Origin: Neocallimastix lanati (nom. inval.)
Taxonomy: Eukaryota > Neocallimastigomycota > Neocallimastigomycetes > Neocallimastigales > Neocallimastigaceae
Assembly: GCA_016946835.1 (NCBI GenBank)
Contig: JACVTC010000224.1
Coordinates: 1-64,000 of the forward strand
Direction: 5' to 3'
DNA length: 64,000 nt
Shown here: positions 22,083 through 38,240 of the stretch, one piece after another
Numbering within the stretch: position 1 is the first letter of the stretch
How the letters are laid out: every line of letters begins with the position of its first letter
Notes under the pieces: generated by a model
Told to the model about the DNA's origin: nothing
Database searches by the model: none
Seen by the model: only the letters and a program-made list of their open reading frames with translations
Translations under genes and position numbers: made by a program

Positions 22083-22874
22083 TATTAAATTCTCAATCTC
22101 TATTAAATATTTAAAATTATATATAAATAAATAGATAAATATAAATATAATTGATATATGTAAACATAAAAAAAAATGATGATTATGTATACATAAAATT
22201 AATATAAAATAAATGAAAGAAAAATGAATAAATTAATAAATAAAAAATGAAAAAAAAGGGAAAATAAAAAATTTTTTAAGGAAAAAAATATATATTATTC
22301 AATTATTTAATTATTTATTATTTATTATCCAATTATTTATTATTCAATTATTTATTATTTATTATCCAATTATTTATTATTCAATTATTTATTATTTATT
22401 ATTACATATATATATATGTATATATATATTAACTTTTTCTTTTTAATTTTTTTTTATTAATGATAAAAAAAAAAGTTTTACCCAACCTTATGTAAGAAGA
22501 AGAAGAAAAAAAAAAAAAAAAAAAATAAAGGATAAAAAATTTATAATACCATCCCATTTTTTATATAATATATAATATCAATAAAAAAGGAAAATTGAAA
22601 TAAAATAAAAATACATAATTGTATATATATATATATAAATGTATATATAATGGAATGTATATATATAATGAAATGTATATAATGAAATGCATTTTAAGTA
22701 CAAATAAAAATATTAAATATTAAATTTTTAATATTTGCATACATACCATACAATTCATTTACTTTATTACACAATATGATGTAATGCATATAGGTCAAAG
22801 AGAAAAGAAGGAATGAAAAGTTTATTTATTTTTTTAATTTATGATTAATTATTTCATTAATTAATTAATCAATT

Positions 22875-23120
22875 TATTATTTATTTATTTATTATTTATT
22901 ATTTATTATATATTATTATTATTTATTATTTATTATTTATTATTTATTATTTATTATTTATTATTTATTATTTATTATTTATTATTTATTATTTATTATT
23001 TATTATTTATTATTTATTATTTATTATTATTATTATTATTATTTATTATTTATTATTTATATTATTTATTATTTATTATTTATTATTATTTATTATTTAT
23101 TATTTATTATTTAATTATAT
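22875..23120. repeat. (TTATTTA)n microsatellite
   Basis: About 35 copies of a 7-bp TTATTTA unit, interrupted by short ATT runs. Confidence 0.85.
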
Positions 23121-24707
23121 ATTATTTATTCAATTATTATTTATTATTTATTATTCAATTATTCAATTATTTATTATTGTGTAGTGTATATTGGTTCGAA
23201 TAAGTTGTTTAGATTATCTGGGATATTTTCAATGATAATATTCAAAATAAAAAAAAAAAAATTATTCTAATCAATGATTTTTTTTTTGTATTACCGTTAT
23301 TTATTATTCCGTTTTTTTTTTTTTTTTTTGAATTAAAGTTCATTCAAAAAGTAAACCCTTTAGAAAAAAAAAATAGAAATCCTAATCTTAAGAATGTAAA
23401 TAAAAATATTATTTATATTCAAAATAATAAATAATAATAAATTATAATAAATAATAGATTAATATTCATAATTTTTTTTTATAATTTTTTCATAATTTTT
23501 TTATATAATTTTTTGTTATAAAAAAAAAAGAAAGCCATTCAAAAATCTTAATTCATAATAAAATTTTGGATTTTGGGGGAAAAAACAATAATAATAATAA
23601 TATTATTATTATTAATTAATTAATAATTATTTATTTATAATTAATATAGTTTTGTAATTATTTAAATTTTATTTAATATTTAAATTTTATATATTATTTA
23701 AATTTTATATATTTTTTAAATTTTATATATTATTTAAATTTCATTTAATATTTAAATTTTATATAGTATTTAAAATTTATATAGTATTTAAAATTTTAAT
23801 TTTTTAATTTTTAATTAATACAAAGTTTTTCTTTTTATTTTTGTTTTTTATACTTTATCTTTAATTTATTAATAAATTAATAATAATAAAATTATATATA
23901 TAAAGTTTTTATTTATTATTTATTATAAATTTTTTTATACTTTATTTGTATGTAAATTTTATTTTATATATAATTACGATTGTATATACAATTTAATATT
24001 AAATTCTTTTTTTTTTTTTTTTTAATTAACTTAAAATAATAATAATGATAATAATAATAAAATAATAAAAAAAAAAACCTTTTTTTAATTTATTTATTTA
24101 ATTTATTCATCTATTAATTATTAAATTTTATTGAAAAAAAAATTTTTTTTTTATTATTTTTTTAATTTAAGTAAAAATAGACATATTTAAAAACCTTTTT
24201 TTTTTTTTTTTAAAAAAAAAAATTTAAAATTAATTACAAAATTCATAATAAAATACTCTTTTTTTTTTGTTATATAATTATATTAATATTAATATTAATA
24301 TTAATATTTATATTAAAATTATTATATAATATGTGTTCTTTTTATTTTTATTCATATTTGAATTCATTATTTTCCACTATTTATTTTATTTTATTTTGTT
24401 ATTTTTTTTTGTTAAAAATATTAATGATAATAACAATAATAAATTTATTTTATTATTAATCTATTTAATTAATTAATTTTATTACTATACAACTTATTTT
24501 TTTTTTACTTTTTTTTTCAAAAATTTTATAAATTTTTAATTAAAATTAACGAAACTGTTGTGGTTATGACAGTATAATTGAAGTTAAAAATGTTCAAACA
24601 CAATGATGATGATGATAGTAATTATTAATTTTAACTTTTTTTTTTCTTCATTTTTATTTATTAAAATCATTTATTAAATTCTACTGTTTTTATAAATAAT
24701 AATTCTC

Positions 24708-24740
<33 letters not shown>

Positions 24741-25795
24741 TTATAATTATTATATACAAAATTTATTTATTATTTAAAAATTTTTTAATAAAACATTTAT
24801 ACAAATTTAATAATAATAAAAAATAATAAATGATTAATAACAATTATAATATTATTATTATCATTTATTATTTATTATTATTAATAGTTTATATATATAC
24901 ACATATAATACATATTTATTTTATTTTTATTTATATAATATTTTTTATTTTGTGTTATGGAGATGAATTTTTTTTATTATTATAATTTTAAATTTTATTT
25001 TTTTTTTTGTATAAAAAATAATATAATGTAATAAATAAAAATTATATTATTATATTATTTGTTATATAAAAAAAAAATAAATTTTAATTATAAATCATTT
25101 TTCTAATTTTTATATTATTATTTAATTTTATTTATTTTTTTTATTATTTTCTCTCCATTTTATTTCATTCCTTTCATTTTATATCTTTATATTTTTATAT
25201 TTTTATATATGATTTATTTTTATTATATTGATTTTAATGTAAAAACATAATTATAATATTAATATATATATATATATATTTTTTATATATATATTTTTCA
25301 AAAAAGTTTTTTTTAGTTGATATTAGCCTATTAATATAATTAGTAAAAAATAATAAAAATACTTTTTTCAAAATTTGATAATAAAAAAAAAATAATAAAT
25401 AATAAATTATTATTTTCAAAATTTGATAATAAAAAAAAAATTTGATATCATTTCCAGATTTGTATCTATTTTCCATATTGGGTTGTTTTTTTTTTTTTTA
25501 ATTTTTTTAATTTTTTTAATTTTTAATTTATAAATTTATTAATATTGTATATAAAATAAAAATAAATTTAAACTTTAATTATATACAATATATATAATAT
25601 ATGTATATATATAATATATAGGTATAAATTTAATTTTTATCATTTATTATTTTTTTTTTAAGGTTTAATCTATGAATATCCACAATTTCATTATTAATTT
25701 CCTTTTTTTTTTTTTTTTTATTTTTATTATTTTTAAATTAATAAAAAAAAAAAGTATATGAAAAAAGAAAAAAATTTTATTTATTTATTTATTAA

Positions 25796-26058
25796 ATTAA
25801 TTATTTATTATTTATTATTTATTTATTATTTATTATTTATTATTTATTATTTATTATTTATTATTTATTATTTATTATTTATTTATTATTTATTATTTAT
25901 TATTTATTATTTATTATTTATTTATTATTTATTATTTATAATTTATTATTTATTATTTATTTATTATATATTATTCAATTATTTATTATTATTTATTATT
26001 TATTATTTATTTATTTATTATTTATTATTTATTTATTTATTATTTATTATTTATTTAT
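25796..26058. repeat. (TTATTTA)n microsatellite, second array
   Basis: The same 7-bp unit as at 22.9 kb, with occasional TTTA insertions. It produces a false 103-codon Leu/Ile/Tyr frame. Confidence 0.85.
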
Positions 26059-28048
26059 ATAAAAATTAAAGGGGGATTTTTAGTCTTTTGTAATCATGAC
26101 ATTAATGCTATCAAAAATAAATAATTATATATAAATAAAATAAAATAATTATTTATTTATGTTTATTTCATTAATACTGATAAATATAATAATACTAAAC
26201 ATAATAGTAATGTATAATCATAATCGTAGTATTAATGAATATTCTATTTAATATAATTAATTATATATATATATATAATATATTATTAAGTAATATGGAT
26301 AACTTTAACTATTATAGAAATAATTTATACTTTAATATCTAATGGCTAAATAATAGATAATATATTTTAATATTATATATAATATATAATATAAAATATA
26401 TATATAAATTAGTTTGATCTGAATAGATTCATTTTAATTAGTGAAATTAAATTTTATTTTTCTTTTTTTTCCCTGACATTTGATTTATTTCATTTTATTA
26501 ATTTATTTTATATTTAATTATTACAACTCTATCTTAAATATTTACGTACATCTACATGGATATATGTAATAAATAGATGGATATACATAAATATATTTAT
26601 TTATATATCATATTTATACATATATCCATATTTATTTATATTTATTTATTCATTTAATCAATGTATATTAATATTTATATATATTTCTTTTATTCATGTC
26701 TATTTTATATTTATATTTATATTTATATATTTACCATGTCCTATTTATATATATTTATATTTATTACTACTATATGATTTTTCTTTTTTTTTTTGGTTTT
26801 AGGGTCTAAAAATAAAAAGAAAAAAAAAAAAAAAAAAAAAAATTAAAATATTCAAAAAACAAAAAAAATATATTCAAAAAAACAAAAAAAGCTAACCAAA
26901 ACCAAGAAAAAAAAAAAAAAGAACCAAAAATTAACCTTTTTTTTTTTAAAAAAAGTTTTAATCTAATTTAATGTTATTTTTTTAAAAAAAAAAAAATATT
27001 ATTTTTATTTTATTTTATTATTAAAATTTTTTATTATGATTTATTATGATTTATTTATTTTAATTATTTATTATTATTTAATGATTGACAAGATTTTACT
27101 TTCATCCACTTCTAATTATTTAATTATTTAATGATTGACAAAAATTTATTTACATCCACTTCTAATTACTTAATAATTATTCTTAATATATTTATATAGA
27201 GTTATCAAATTTATTGGTAAATAAAATAATATATTTTATGATTTCTTCTTTTTTTTTTTTTTTTAATAATTTTTTTTATTTTAATTTTATTTTTTTTTTA
27301 AAAAAAAAAAAAAAAACTGATTTTAATATAGTATATGAAGATATATTATTATGAGAATATATGAATGATATGAAATGAAATGTATAAATAAAAATAAAAA
27401 TAAAAAAAAAAAAAAAAAACTTAATTTAAAATATAAAACATAGAATGAATAAATAAATAAATAAAATTATTGTTTAAAAAAAAAAATAGTAACTTCAGTA
27501 TATTGTTATTAATAAGGATTGAAATATAAAAAAAAAAAAAAAAATAAATATTTAAATATATATATATATATGTTTTTAATTTTTTTTTTTTTTATCTTCT
27601 TTGCTGTTAAAAGGGTATTTTTTTTTTTTTTTTTTGAAATATTTTAAATGAAATATATACCTATATAAATATATATATAATGAAAGAGGAGACAATATAT
27701 ATATTGCTCTTCATTTTTTTTTTTTTTTTTTTTTTATAAACATTTACAATTACTTTTTTTTTTTTTTTTTGAAATATAATAATTACATATTATATTTTAA
27801 TTATAATATATATAAACCATTTATTTTAAATTTATATATATGAAAATAATATTATTAATATTATATACATAGATTAATTTAAAATAAATATTAGTAAAAC
27901 ATATATTAATTTAAAATAAATATAATTGAAATATATACTACTTAAATAATATTATATATATATATATATTTTCAAAAAATTTAAAAATTTTATATTTGTT
28001 TTTAATAAAAAATAAAAAAAAAAAAGAAAATTAATAATAATAATTTAA

Positions 28049-28085
<37 letters not shown>

Positions 28086-28092
28086 AATTAAT

Positions 28093-29917
28093 TTAATTAT
28101 TATAGTAGCCATTAGGATTATAATTTGAATTATAATTATTCATATTATTATTGTTATTATTATTATTATTGTTATAAATCATATTGTTGTTATGAGGTGG
28201 ATGAGGTACAAATTTTTGATTAGGATTACCGCTATTAAGATTATTTTGATTTGGAGGATGAACGTTATCATTTGGAATATTATTGTAATAGATATTATTA
28301 TTGTTATTGTTGTTACCATTATTATTATTATTACTGTTATTATAATGTACAATATTTTGATGATATCTATTATTTAGGGGTCCATTAAAGTTTCCATTAT
28401 TACTATTATTACTATCATTACTATTGGAACGTTGAAGAGGACTACTGTCATTACTATGACTGTTATAGTTTGTATCTATATAATTTTGATTGTAATAGTT
28501 TCCAATATTATTATTATTATTATTACCATTGTTGTTGCTATAGCTACTATTATTATTATTATTATTATTATTATAATAATAATGATTACTATTATTATTT
28601 GGATTTGGATTTGGATTTGGATTTGGATGATTATTCATAGGATATCTCATGTTGTTATTGTTATTGTTATTAAACATATTATTATTATTATTATTATTAG
28701 GATTATTATTAGGATTGATCATATTATTTCTAGGATGATTAGGATGATTAACATTGTTGTTATTATTAACATTACCAGGTTGTTGTGATGGGGATTGATT
28801 ATAATTCATAGGACTATTTTGATTAGAATTATTATAATTATTATAACCATAATTGATAGTATTATTATTATTATTGTTGTTGTTGTTATTGTTATTATTG
28901 TTACTATTCATAATATTTCTATTCATAAGATGTGGGGGAGGAGGAGTGGTTGCATTAGTATCACTTAAATGACTTATACTAAAGTTATTCTTAACATTAT
29001 TACTATTTTTGTTATTAAGGTTGATACCTCTTGAAAGAGTTTCCATATTACCAATATTACTATTGAGGCCTTTATGTCCAGTAATATTCATTCCTTTATT
29101 ACTATTACCATTACCATTACCATTACCATTATCACCTTTAAATTTCTTTACTGGATCAACGGATTTAGCATATTTACGTTTTTTATTTTGTGGAGGCATG
29201 TTTACATTATTTATATTTGAGAGAGAATAATTATTTTCAATGTTATTTATGAAATCATTGGAATAACCTTTCTCATAAGGTTTCGACTCATCTTCATTAA
29301 TAATTCTTAAGGCATCATTTAAACTCTTATCAATACTGGTACTACTACTATTATTGAAAATTTCATCATCTGAAAAGACGGAAATATCATCTGAAAAATC
29401 TTTTATTAATTAAAAAGGTTTATGAATTAAAAAAAAAAAATAATAATAATAATAATAATAATATTTAATAAATAAAATAAATAAAATAAAATAAAATAAA
29501 GTAATATGGTTATCAAAATAATAATAATAAATATAGATATATATAAAAAGGTTAATAATATAAATATATAAAATAAAAAAAGGTTTAATTTATATATATA
29601 TAAATTAATTTATTATTTATTCTTTTTTATAAATAAAATATATATATATATAATATTTACCATCTTCTTCTAATTTATCTTGATAGTTTCGTATTCTTCT
29701 AGATGTCATATTACAAAAGATAATGGCATCATTTAATATTTTACTGATGGTTTTCATAGTCGTTAAACTTTGTTCAATAATTTTATTATAATCATCATTA
29801 ATATCAATTTCAATGACATTATCTTTAATATTTTTCATCACTTCATATACAAAAAGTATTAACAAATTAAAATTTTTAAAAAAATTAATATAGATAGATA
29901 AAGAAAAAGAAAAAAGG

Positions 29918-29955
<38 letters not shown>

Positions 29956-30298
29956 ATAATCAGTAAATAGATATAAATATTTATTTATTTTTATATAAAT
30001 ATACATATATATATATATATTTTTAATTTTTTAAAAAGTTTTATTTGATTTTTTTTTTTTTATATATATATACCTGATTGTAAATATTTTTTATCTTCTA
30101 TTTTTTGATTATTATCTTCTTTACTAAAGATACCTTCATCCATGTCATTAAACTTTCTTTCTTCATTATCATTTTCAGATTTAATATTCTAATTATAAAT
30201 ACAATAAATAATAGAAAAAGGATATCATTTAAAATATTAAAACCAAATTTATATTAATATATTTGAATGAATATATATAAAATATAAAATATATAAAT

Positions 30299-30329
<31 letters not shown>

Positions 30330-30723
30330 TTTTTTTTTTTCTTTTTCTATAAATTGACTTACCTTATTTTCTGTTTGTTTTTCACTGAAACTTTGTGGGG
30401 TTACACTACCGTCCATACTTGTTTTTGTATTTGTAGTATGATAGGAAGCAATAGATTTTGAGTCATTATCACTACTGAAGGAATTATTCTCAATATCCTC
30501 ATTATACTTTTTATCATAGTAATATCTTTCTATTTGACTGATAGACTGTAAAATTCTTCTTCTTCTCTTTATAATAATTTTATTTAACTTGTAATTCTTT
30601 TGTCCTTCCTTAAATAAGAAATTTATTTTACATAATGCTTTTATTTGAGTGGCAATATGACAAAGTTGTATATGGGTATTATTATTTTGAATTAATACTA
30701 TATTATATGAAATTAAATTATGA

Positions 30724-30758
<35 letters not shown>

Positions 30759-31189
30759 GAGATATGTATATTATTCATTAATTATTTTATTTTAAAATAT
30801 ATATATATATTATGTATTTATATATTTATTTATACAACATTTTTAAAATTATTATCAAATTTTCTAATTTTTTTTTTTTTTTTTTTTAATTAAATATATA
30901 TATATATATATATATAATAAAATGATACTCTACAATCATTATCGGCTTCGTTGGTTACAATTTTTTTTGAAGAATAGGTCATATCTTCAAATTTTCTAGC
31001 AATGGCCTTTGCCTTACGTATTATTAATTGATCTTTATGGGTTTTATTATACATTTCAACGGCCATTTTACATGGCTCATAAATATTTTCCCATTCACTT
31101 TTTTTATATGGTAATAAATAGAGTATCTCTTTAAATATCAAACATAATTCAATGTCTGTATAACTTTTTGACCCTGTTTGTTTTGGCAT
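28093..31189 (-). CDS. five-exon Asn-rich nuclear protein, Myb/SANT-like N-terminus
   Basis: Spliced minus-strand model: 31189-30934, 30697-30363, 30188-30074, 29840-29661, 29390-28093. Donors are GTAGAG, GTAAGT, GTATAT and GTAAAT; acceptors are ATATAG, AATTAG, ATGAAG and TTTCAG. Phases agree at all four junctions and the exons sum to 2184 nt (727 residues plus stop). ATG 31189 is the only ATG at the start of exon 1. Residues about 8-80 (SYTDIELCLIFKEILYLLP, SEWENIY, then IARKFEDM) are helical and resemble Myb/SANT-like DNA-binding regions such as DUF6818; this is tentative. Next come a basic segment (KRRRRIL), acidic/Ser stretches with two FSDD repeats, a bipartite NLS-like KKRKYAKSVDPVKKFK and a long Asn-rich low-complexity tail with an NPNPNP run. 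Probably a nuclear regulator; exact role unknown. Confidence 0.75.
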
Positions 31190-32182
31190 TTTGAATTTAT
31201 TTTTAAATATCAAATTATTTTTTAATTTTTAAATAATGTTATTTTATTTTTATTTTTGTTTTTGTTTTGTTTTTTGTTCTATTCTAATAATAGTTTTTTT
31301 TTTTTTTTTTTTTGTTTTTTTTGTTTTTATTAAAAATTGTTCTAAATTTATTTTTTAATAAATAAATATAAATATTATATTATATATCACTTTATGTATT
31401 GGTTTTATTCTACATTAATATCATAATTTCTATAAAGTATTGCTATTTTTTTTTTTAATGATTTTTTTTCTTTATATTTTTTTATTTATAAAAAAAATAT
31501 AAATAAAATAATAATGTCTGATAGTAAAAAAAAAATATTTTCAAAAATGAAAAAAAAAATATAAATTAATAATTATGATGGTATATATATGATATGGAAA
31601 TGAAATAAAAGTATATTTTTATAATTCTAAAAAAAATATATATATATATATTATAAAATATTGGATATGGTTGTATGTTTTATATTTTTTGAAATGAAAC
31701 AAAAAAAAATTTTTTATATTATTTTTTTTTTCTTCACTATATTATGTATTTCTTTATATATAATTTTTTTTATTTATTATATATATATTAATTTATTATA
31801 ATTAAATAAAAATAATTAAATAAAAAAAAAAAATCTAAATACTATATAAAGTTTAATTTCATAATCAACAGAAGAAGAAAAAAAAAAAAAAAAAAAAAGA
31901 GGAATCGTTTACAGAGACAAATGATACCATTTATATACAAATTTTTTTTTTTTTTTTTTTTTTAATTTTCATTTTAAATATTATTCCACGATTATTAAAT
32001 TTTTTTATTTTTTTATTTTATTTTTTTTTTTTTTTATAATCTATTATATAAAAACTTTATTAATTTTAATTTTTTAAGTTTCTTTCCTTCTTTTATTAAT
32101 TATAATAAATGGAATTTAATTAAATAATATTTAATTATTAGTATTTTACATAATTATTATTAATTATAAATATTTTATATTA

Positions 32183-32219
<37 letters not shown>

Positions 32220-32992
32220 TTTATTATTTATTATTTATTTTAATATTTTAATTATTTTCAATATATTATAAGTATCATATTTTTAAAACTAATGATTTAT
32301 TTTTTATATAGTTACTTATATTATAATAATTAATTGATAATATATATAACCATTAAAATCCAATTTAATTTTATTTTATTATATTTAATTTAATTTAATA
32401 TAAAATGAAATAAAATGAGGTTGAATAACTATTAAAAAATAATTAAAATAAAATTTATTTTTTTTTTATTATTATCTCCTCCTTTATTATATCAAATTTT
32501 AAAATTTATTTTTTTTTTTGCAAATGGTATTATAATTTTTTTTTCATTATTTCAATATAAAAGTCATTTGTAATATCATTATTTTACTATATTTCATTTT
32601 ATTTTTGTAATTTATGATTTTTTATTTTAATTTGTTAATTTTAATTTTTATGAAGTTATTAAACTAACCAATTTAATATTACTTTCTTTATTTTTTATGA
32701 TTATTAATAGTTAAAAAAAAAAACTTTTTTTATTTAAATTTAATACTAATAATAATACTAATAATAATATTTAATATTTATTAATAATAATATTTAAATA
32801 ATTAAATTATTTAATAAAGAAGTAATATATCAATAATTTTATTTTATTTTATTTTATTAGTAATAATTTGATTCTTTTTTAATATTTTATATTATTAACA
32901 TATTAAATAAATTTATATAAATATATATAATTTATATATATATTTTTAAACATAAAATAAAATAAAATAAAATATTATTATTAATTATTATT

Positions 32993-33026
<34 letters not shown>

Positions 33027-35814
33027 TATTTTATTTTAGTTTTTTTTTTTTTATTAAAAATTCAAAATTTTATTGATTAAACTCTGTTTTTTTATTTTAA
33101 TTTAATTTAATTTTAATTTTTTTTTTTTAATTTAATAAAATAGTATTGATTATATTAAAAAAAAATTTTTTTTGAATATTATTAATTATTAATAAATTAT
33201 TTATTATTATTATTATTTTTTTAATTCTATTTTAATTTTTATTACATTCATCCCTTTTATTAAAGTCAAGTGGGATGTACTTTTTAATATAAGTTTTATT
33301 TATTTATTTATTATTTATTTATTTATTTATTTATTTATTATATTTTTCCTTTTTTTTTTTTAAAAAAAAGGAAATTCATTTATCATATATTTGAATAGTA
33401 ATTATTTTTTAATAAAATAAAATGGATAATAGTATATTAATACAATATTAATTATTTCACAATACTTTATTAAATTTTAATTTATTTTATTATATTATAT
33501 GGGTTAATCCTAATAATAAAAATTTCTTTTATATACATATATATTTTTATATTTTTATAGATAAATTATATAGTTAATAATTATTCTAATTATTAATATT
33601 TAATACTATTATTATTATTATAATTATCATTAATAATATTATTAATCATTTTATTATTTTAATTATTAATTATTGATTTTAAAATTAAAAATGTTTATTT
33701 TTATTTTTTTTTTTATAGTTTTTTATTATAATCTATTTTCTATTTAAGAATGGTGTCTTAAAATCTCAGTCATTCCAAGTAAAGAATAACTTTTTTTTTT
33801 AGCGTTTTTCATATATATATTTTTTTTGAGACCATATTAAATATATTATAATCTTTTTTTATATAAAAAAAAAATAAAAAATAATAAAATTTGGTATATT
33901 TTTTTTTTCCATGAAAGCTTAATTTGTAGAAAATTGATAAGTAAAAAATAAAAAAAAATAAAACATAAAAAATAAAAAATAAATAAAAAAAAGTTAATTC
34001 ATGAATTGTATTTTAATTTTATATGTGCCAATCAATCTCTTCCTTTCTCGCAATCAAGGTAACACCAGAAAAAGATTAAAATAAAAAAAAATTTTTAAAT
34101 TTTTATTTTTTATTTTAATAAATTTTTTTTTTTATAATATTTAAAATTTGGGTTATTTCTATTAATATTTTATTATATTTTTATTATATGTTTATTATAT
34201 GTTTATTATATGTTTATTATATTTTTATTATATGTTTATTATATTTTTATTATATTTTTTATTATATGCTTATTATATGTTTATTATATGTTTATTATAC
34301 TTTATTATATGTTTATTTTATTATAATATATTTTTATTATATATTTATTATATATTTATTATATATTTAATAATACTTTTACTCCCTCATATTCTTTACC
34401 TTTTTATTTTATTTTTATTAATACAAATGATTAAAGAAAAGATTTTTTAAATTTGCCCTAACCTGAATTATATTAAATAATAAATAAATAAATAAATAGA
34501 TAAATAATTTTAAATCATTAAAAAAAAACATAAAATTTCATATATATTAAAGTTAAATTAAATTTAAACCAAACTTTAATAATTAATCAAATAACAATTT
34601 TTATCTATTCTTATATATATAAATAAATAAATAAATTTTTTATTTCAAATTTTTATTTTTTTATGTCTTTTGAGGTATTAAACTAAAAAAAAAAATTTAA
34701 AATAAAATAAATCTATGTTATATATTACTATATATAATCTAATATATATTAATATATATTAATAATATTTTATTATATTGTGATATTCTATTAAATTCTA
34801 TATTACAATATAATTTAAATATATAGAATAATAAATTCTATATATAAACTAATTTAAATCTATAAAAAAAAATCCATATTAATTAATAATCTTAATTTTT
34901 ATTATTTTTTTTTTTTTTTTGAATTTTTGAATTTTTATTATTTTATTTTATCAATTTTTTAATAGTTAACTTTTATTATTTAACTTATTATTTTTAAATA
35001 GTAATTTTTTTTTACTAAATATTAATACTTTAATATATTTTATTGTATTATAATACAATCTCAAAGTTTTATATTTTAATTATCTTAATTATTATTATGG
35101 ATTTATTATTAATCATTGATTATTGATTAATGAATTATTAATTATTCTTAATAATTATATTATATAAGTTTTATTTTATTTTATTTTTTTTTTATCTTAT
35201 TATTTCCATATTTTTATTTTTAATAATTATTTTAATTTTTATTATTTTAATTTTCTTTTTTAATTTTAAGTTTTGATTGTATTAAATTGGGCGAACGCCA
35301 TTTATTATTGGAATTTTTTTAATAATTGAATGGAGTATCCTGTTTAATATTATTATTATTATTTAAACAATATCTTCTTTCACTTTATTTGTTGGTTTTC
35401 TTTTTTTGGTTGTTTTTTTTTATTCATATTTATTTTTTTTATATTAATCCGGTTTTATTAATATTTTTTTATAAAAAAAAATTTAATATAATAAAATAAG
35501 ATTAAATAAAATTAATATCATAATTTTTTTTTTATTTATTTATTTATTTATTTATTTTTCTATTTTTTATATTTTTTTTATTGTATTTTAATATTTTTAT
35601 TTTTATTTTTTTTTTTTTAATTTTCTCATTTCTATTTTTCATGTATAATTAATATAGCTTGAACAAATAAATTTCATTATATTTTTTTATTATTTTTTTT
35701 TATTTTAACAAATCAAGATCAAAGTAGGCAATCACAAATCTCAAGTTATATCTGAAAAATACTAAATGTATTAGTAATAGGTAAACATTATTATTATTAT
35801 AATTAATATTATAA

Positions 35815-35848
<34 letters not shown>

Positions 35849-38240
35849 AATTAATATTATTACCTATTAGATTTTTAATAATTAATATATTAATTTTATT
35901 TCATTTTTTTTTTTTTTTTTAAAATTTAATTACTTTTAAAATTAAGATAAAACATAAAAAGAAAAAGAAAAAAAATATTTATAAAAACAAAACATTAATA
36001 ATATAAAAGAAAAAAGAAAAAAAAATAAATCATTAATAATATAAAAAAAAAAAGTTTTCTTCTAATACTTATAAAATTAATGATAATATTTTTACCCTTT
36101 TTTTTTTTTTCCGAATTATATATTTTATATTTTTATATATTATTTTACATATACATTTATATAACATATATAAATGTATATGTATTTTGTATAACATATA
36201 TAAATATATGTATTTTTTATATTTATATATTCTATTTTTCTATTTTTCTATTTTAAATATGTAATGGATTAAATAATTTATTATTATTTTTTTTATTAAT
36301 AATAATAATTATTATAATTATTTAATTTCAAAACACAGAATATATTATTAATGTATGTATGATAAGAATTTTCTTTTGGATTTATTTACATATAATATTA
36401 TTAGAATAGAGGCAATATGTAATAATACACATAGTTAATAATTTATTAATACAATGATAGAATTAAATAATAACATAAATAATAATATAAATAATACATA
36501 AAATAATAATATAATACATAAAATAATATAAATAATACATAAATAATAATATAAATAATAGCATATACTAATAATGTATATAATAATATAAATAATATAT
36601 AATATATAATATTAATAATAATGAGAAATATATAACAATACATAAAAAATAATAAAAAAAATTAAAATAAAGATAAGAATAATCAATAGTACATTAATCA
36701 TAATAAAAGAATAATAAATTACATAATAATAATAAATAAATAATGACTATTACATAATAATGAGAGGAATAATTAAAAAAAAGATAAGAATAATACATAT
36801 TACATGAATAATAGTAAATAATTAATAAAAAACTACAATAATTAAATAAATTATTAATAACTAATTATAATAATAATAAATAGATAACAAATAAATAATA
36901 ATAATAAATAGATAATAATAATAAATAGATAATAATAATAAATAGATAATAATAATAAATAGATAATAATAATAAATAGATAATAATGAAAATAAATAGA
37001 TAATTATTAATAAAAAAATTTTTTTTAACTATTTAATTATTCATTATGGATTATTATTATTGTTATTAATTAAAGAAAACAAAAAAGAATTAAATTGATG
37101 AGAATACTTATATTTATGATAAGTAAAATAAAATAAAAAAAATAAAAAATACATATAGAACAATATATTAAATAATATAATTATTATATATAATAAATAT
37201 ATTATATAAATTAATTAATTATATTATATAGGCTAAATATATTAAATGACATTAAGGTTTAGTGTATAGTATTTAAAAAAAAAAATAAAAAAATAATAAA
37301 ACTATGAAATTCAACAATAATAAGATTACCTATGAATTTCTAAAGAATCACTTTTTCATTTATAAGAAAAGTTTTGGAGTGTTTTAAAAAAATAATAATA
37401 ATAAATAAGGTTACAAAAATAAATAAATAAATAAATAGTAATATAAATAAATAATATAGCTGAAATAATAATATAGTATAAATAAATATTTAAAATAGTA
37501 TGAAATATTAAAAAAAAAATTAATTAATTTAAATTAAAATATAAATTAAAGCATTATTTTATATAAATCATTGAATCACTTTATATCAGTTTCAATAGTT
37601 CTTCGATACAAACCTTAAATTATAGTAATATTTATATAAGAATTAGAAATACAAAGTTAATATGTTATTTTATACACAATTAATTTACTGTAATACAATT
37701 TAATATAATAAATTAAAAATATTTTATAATAAAGTCTTAAATTCATTAAAATAAGCTTTTATTTTAATTTAGCCGATGATTTAATTTATTTAATTAAAAA
37801 TAAAATTTTTTTAATTTTTTTTTAATTTCTTTTTGTTTTTTTTTTATTTGTTTTTTTTTTTTTTTATTTGTTATGTGTGTATGTGTTTTTTAATTTTTTT
37901 TTTTTATTTTTATTTTTATTTTTTATTTTTTTTTTATTTTAATTTCTAAAATTGAAGATAATCTCTATTTTTAGTAATAGAATAAATTAAAATATAATAT
38001 ATCAAAAAAAAAAAAAAATTAAAATAATAATTATAATATATATTAATAATTTTTTTTTTTTAAACTTTAAAAATAATAATAATAAAAGATTATTAATTAA
38101 TTTATATTATATTGATTTTATTAAGTAAAAAGAATTATAAAAGAAAAAAAAAAAAAAGTATTAAAAAATTATTATTAAGTTGGTTGTTAAAATAAATTTC
38201 TATTTTATTTTATATTTTATTTTATTTTATTTTATTTTAT

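Larger units (their letters stand above)
18791..28080. other. gene desert of homopolymers and short tandem repeats
   Basis: No gene supported. Contents: a 49-bp duplication with TAGCATGAACCAAGC (19505 and 19549), (TTTA)n at 19627-19700, a 43-residue A tract near 20265-20307, 34-37-bp units AAAACAATCTTTTATTA plus variable ATT runs (21273-21500), (TTATTTA)n at 22875-23120 and 25796-26058, and a 50-bp unit twice (27081, 27131). Open frames here are readings of these repeats. Confidence 0.7.

Noticed and set aside
18791-28080. Centromere or replication origin
   Set aside because: The tract is very AT-rich, but so is everything else here; no higher-order repeat or conserved element distinguishes it.
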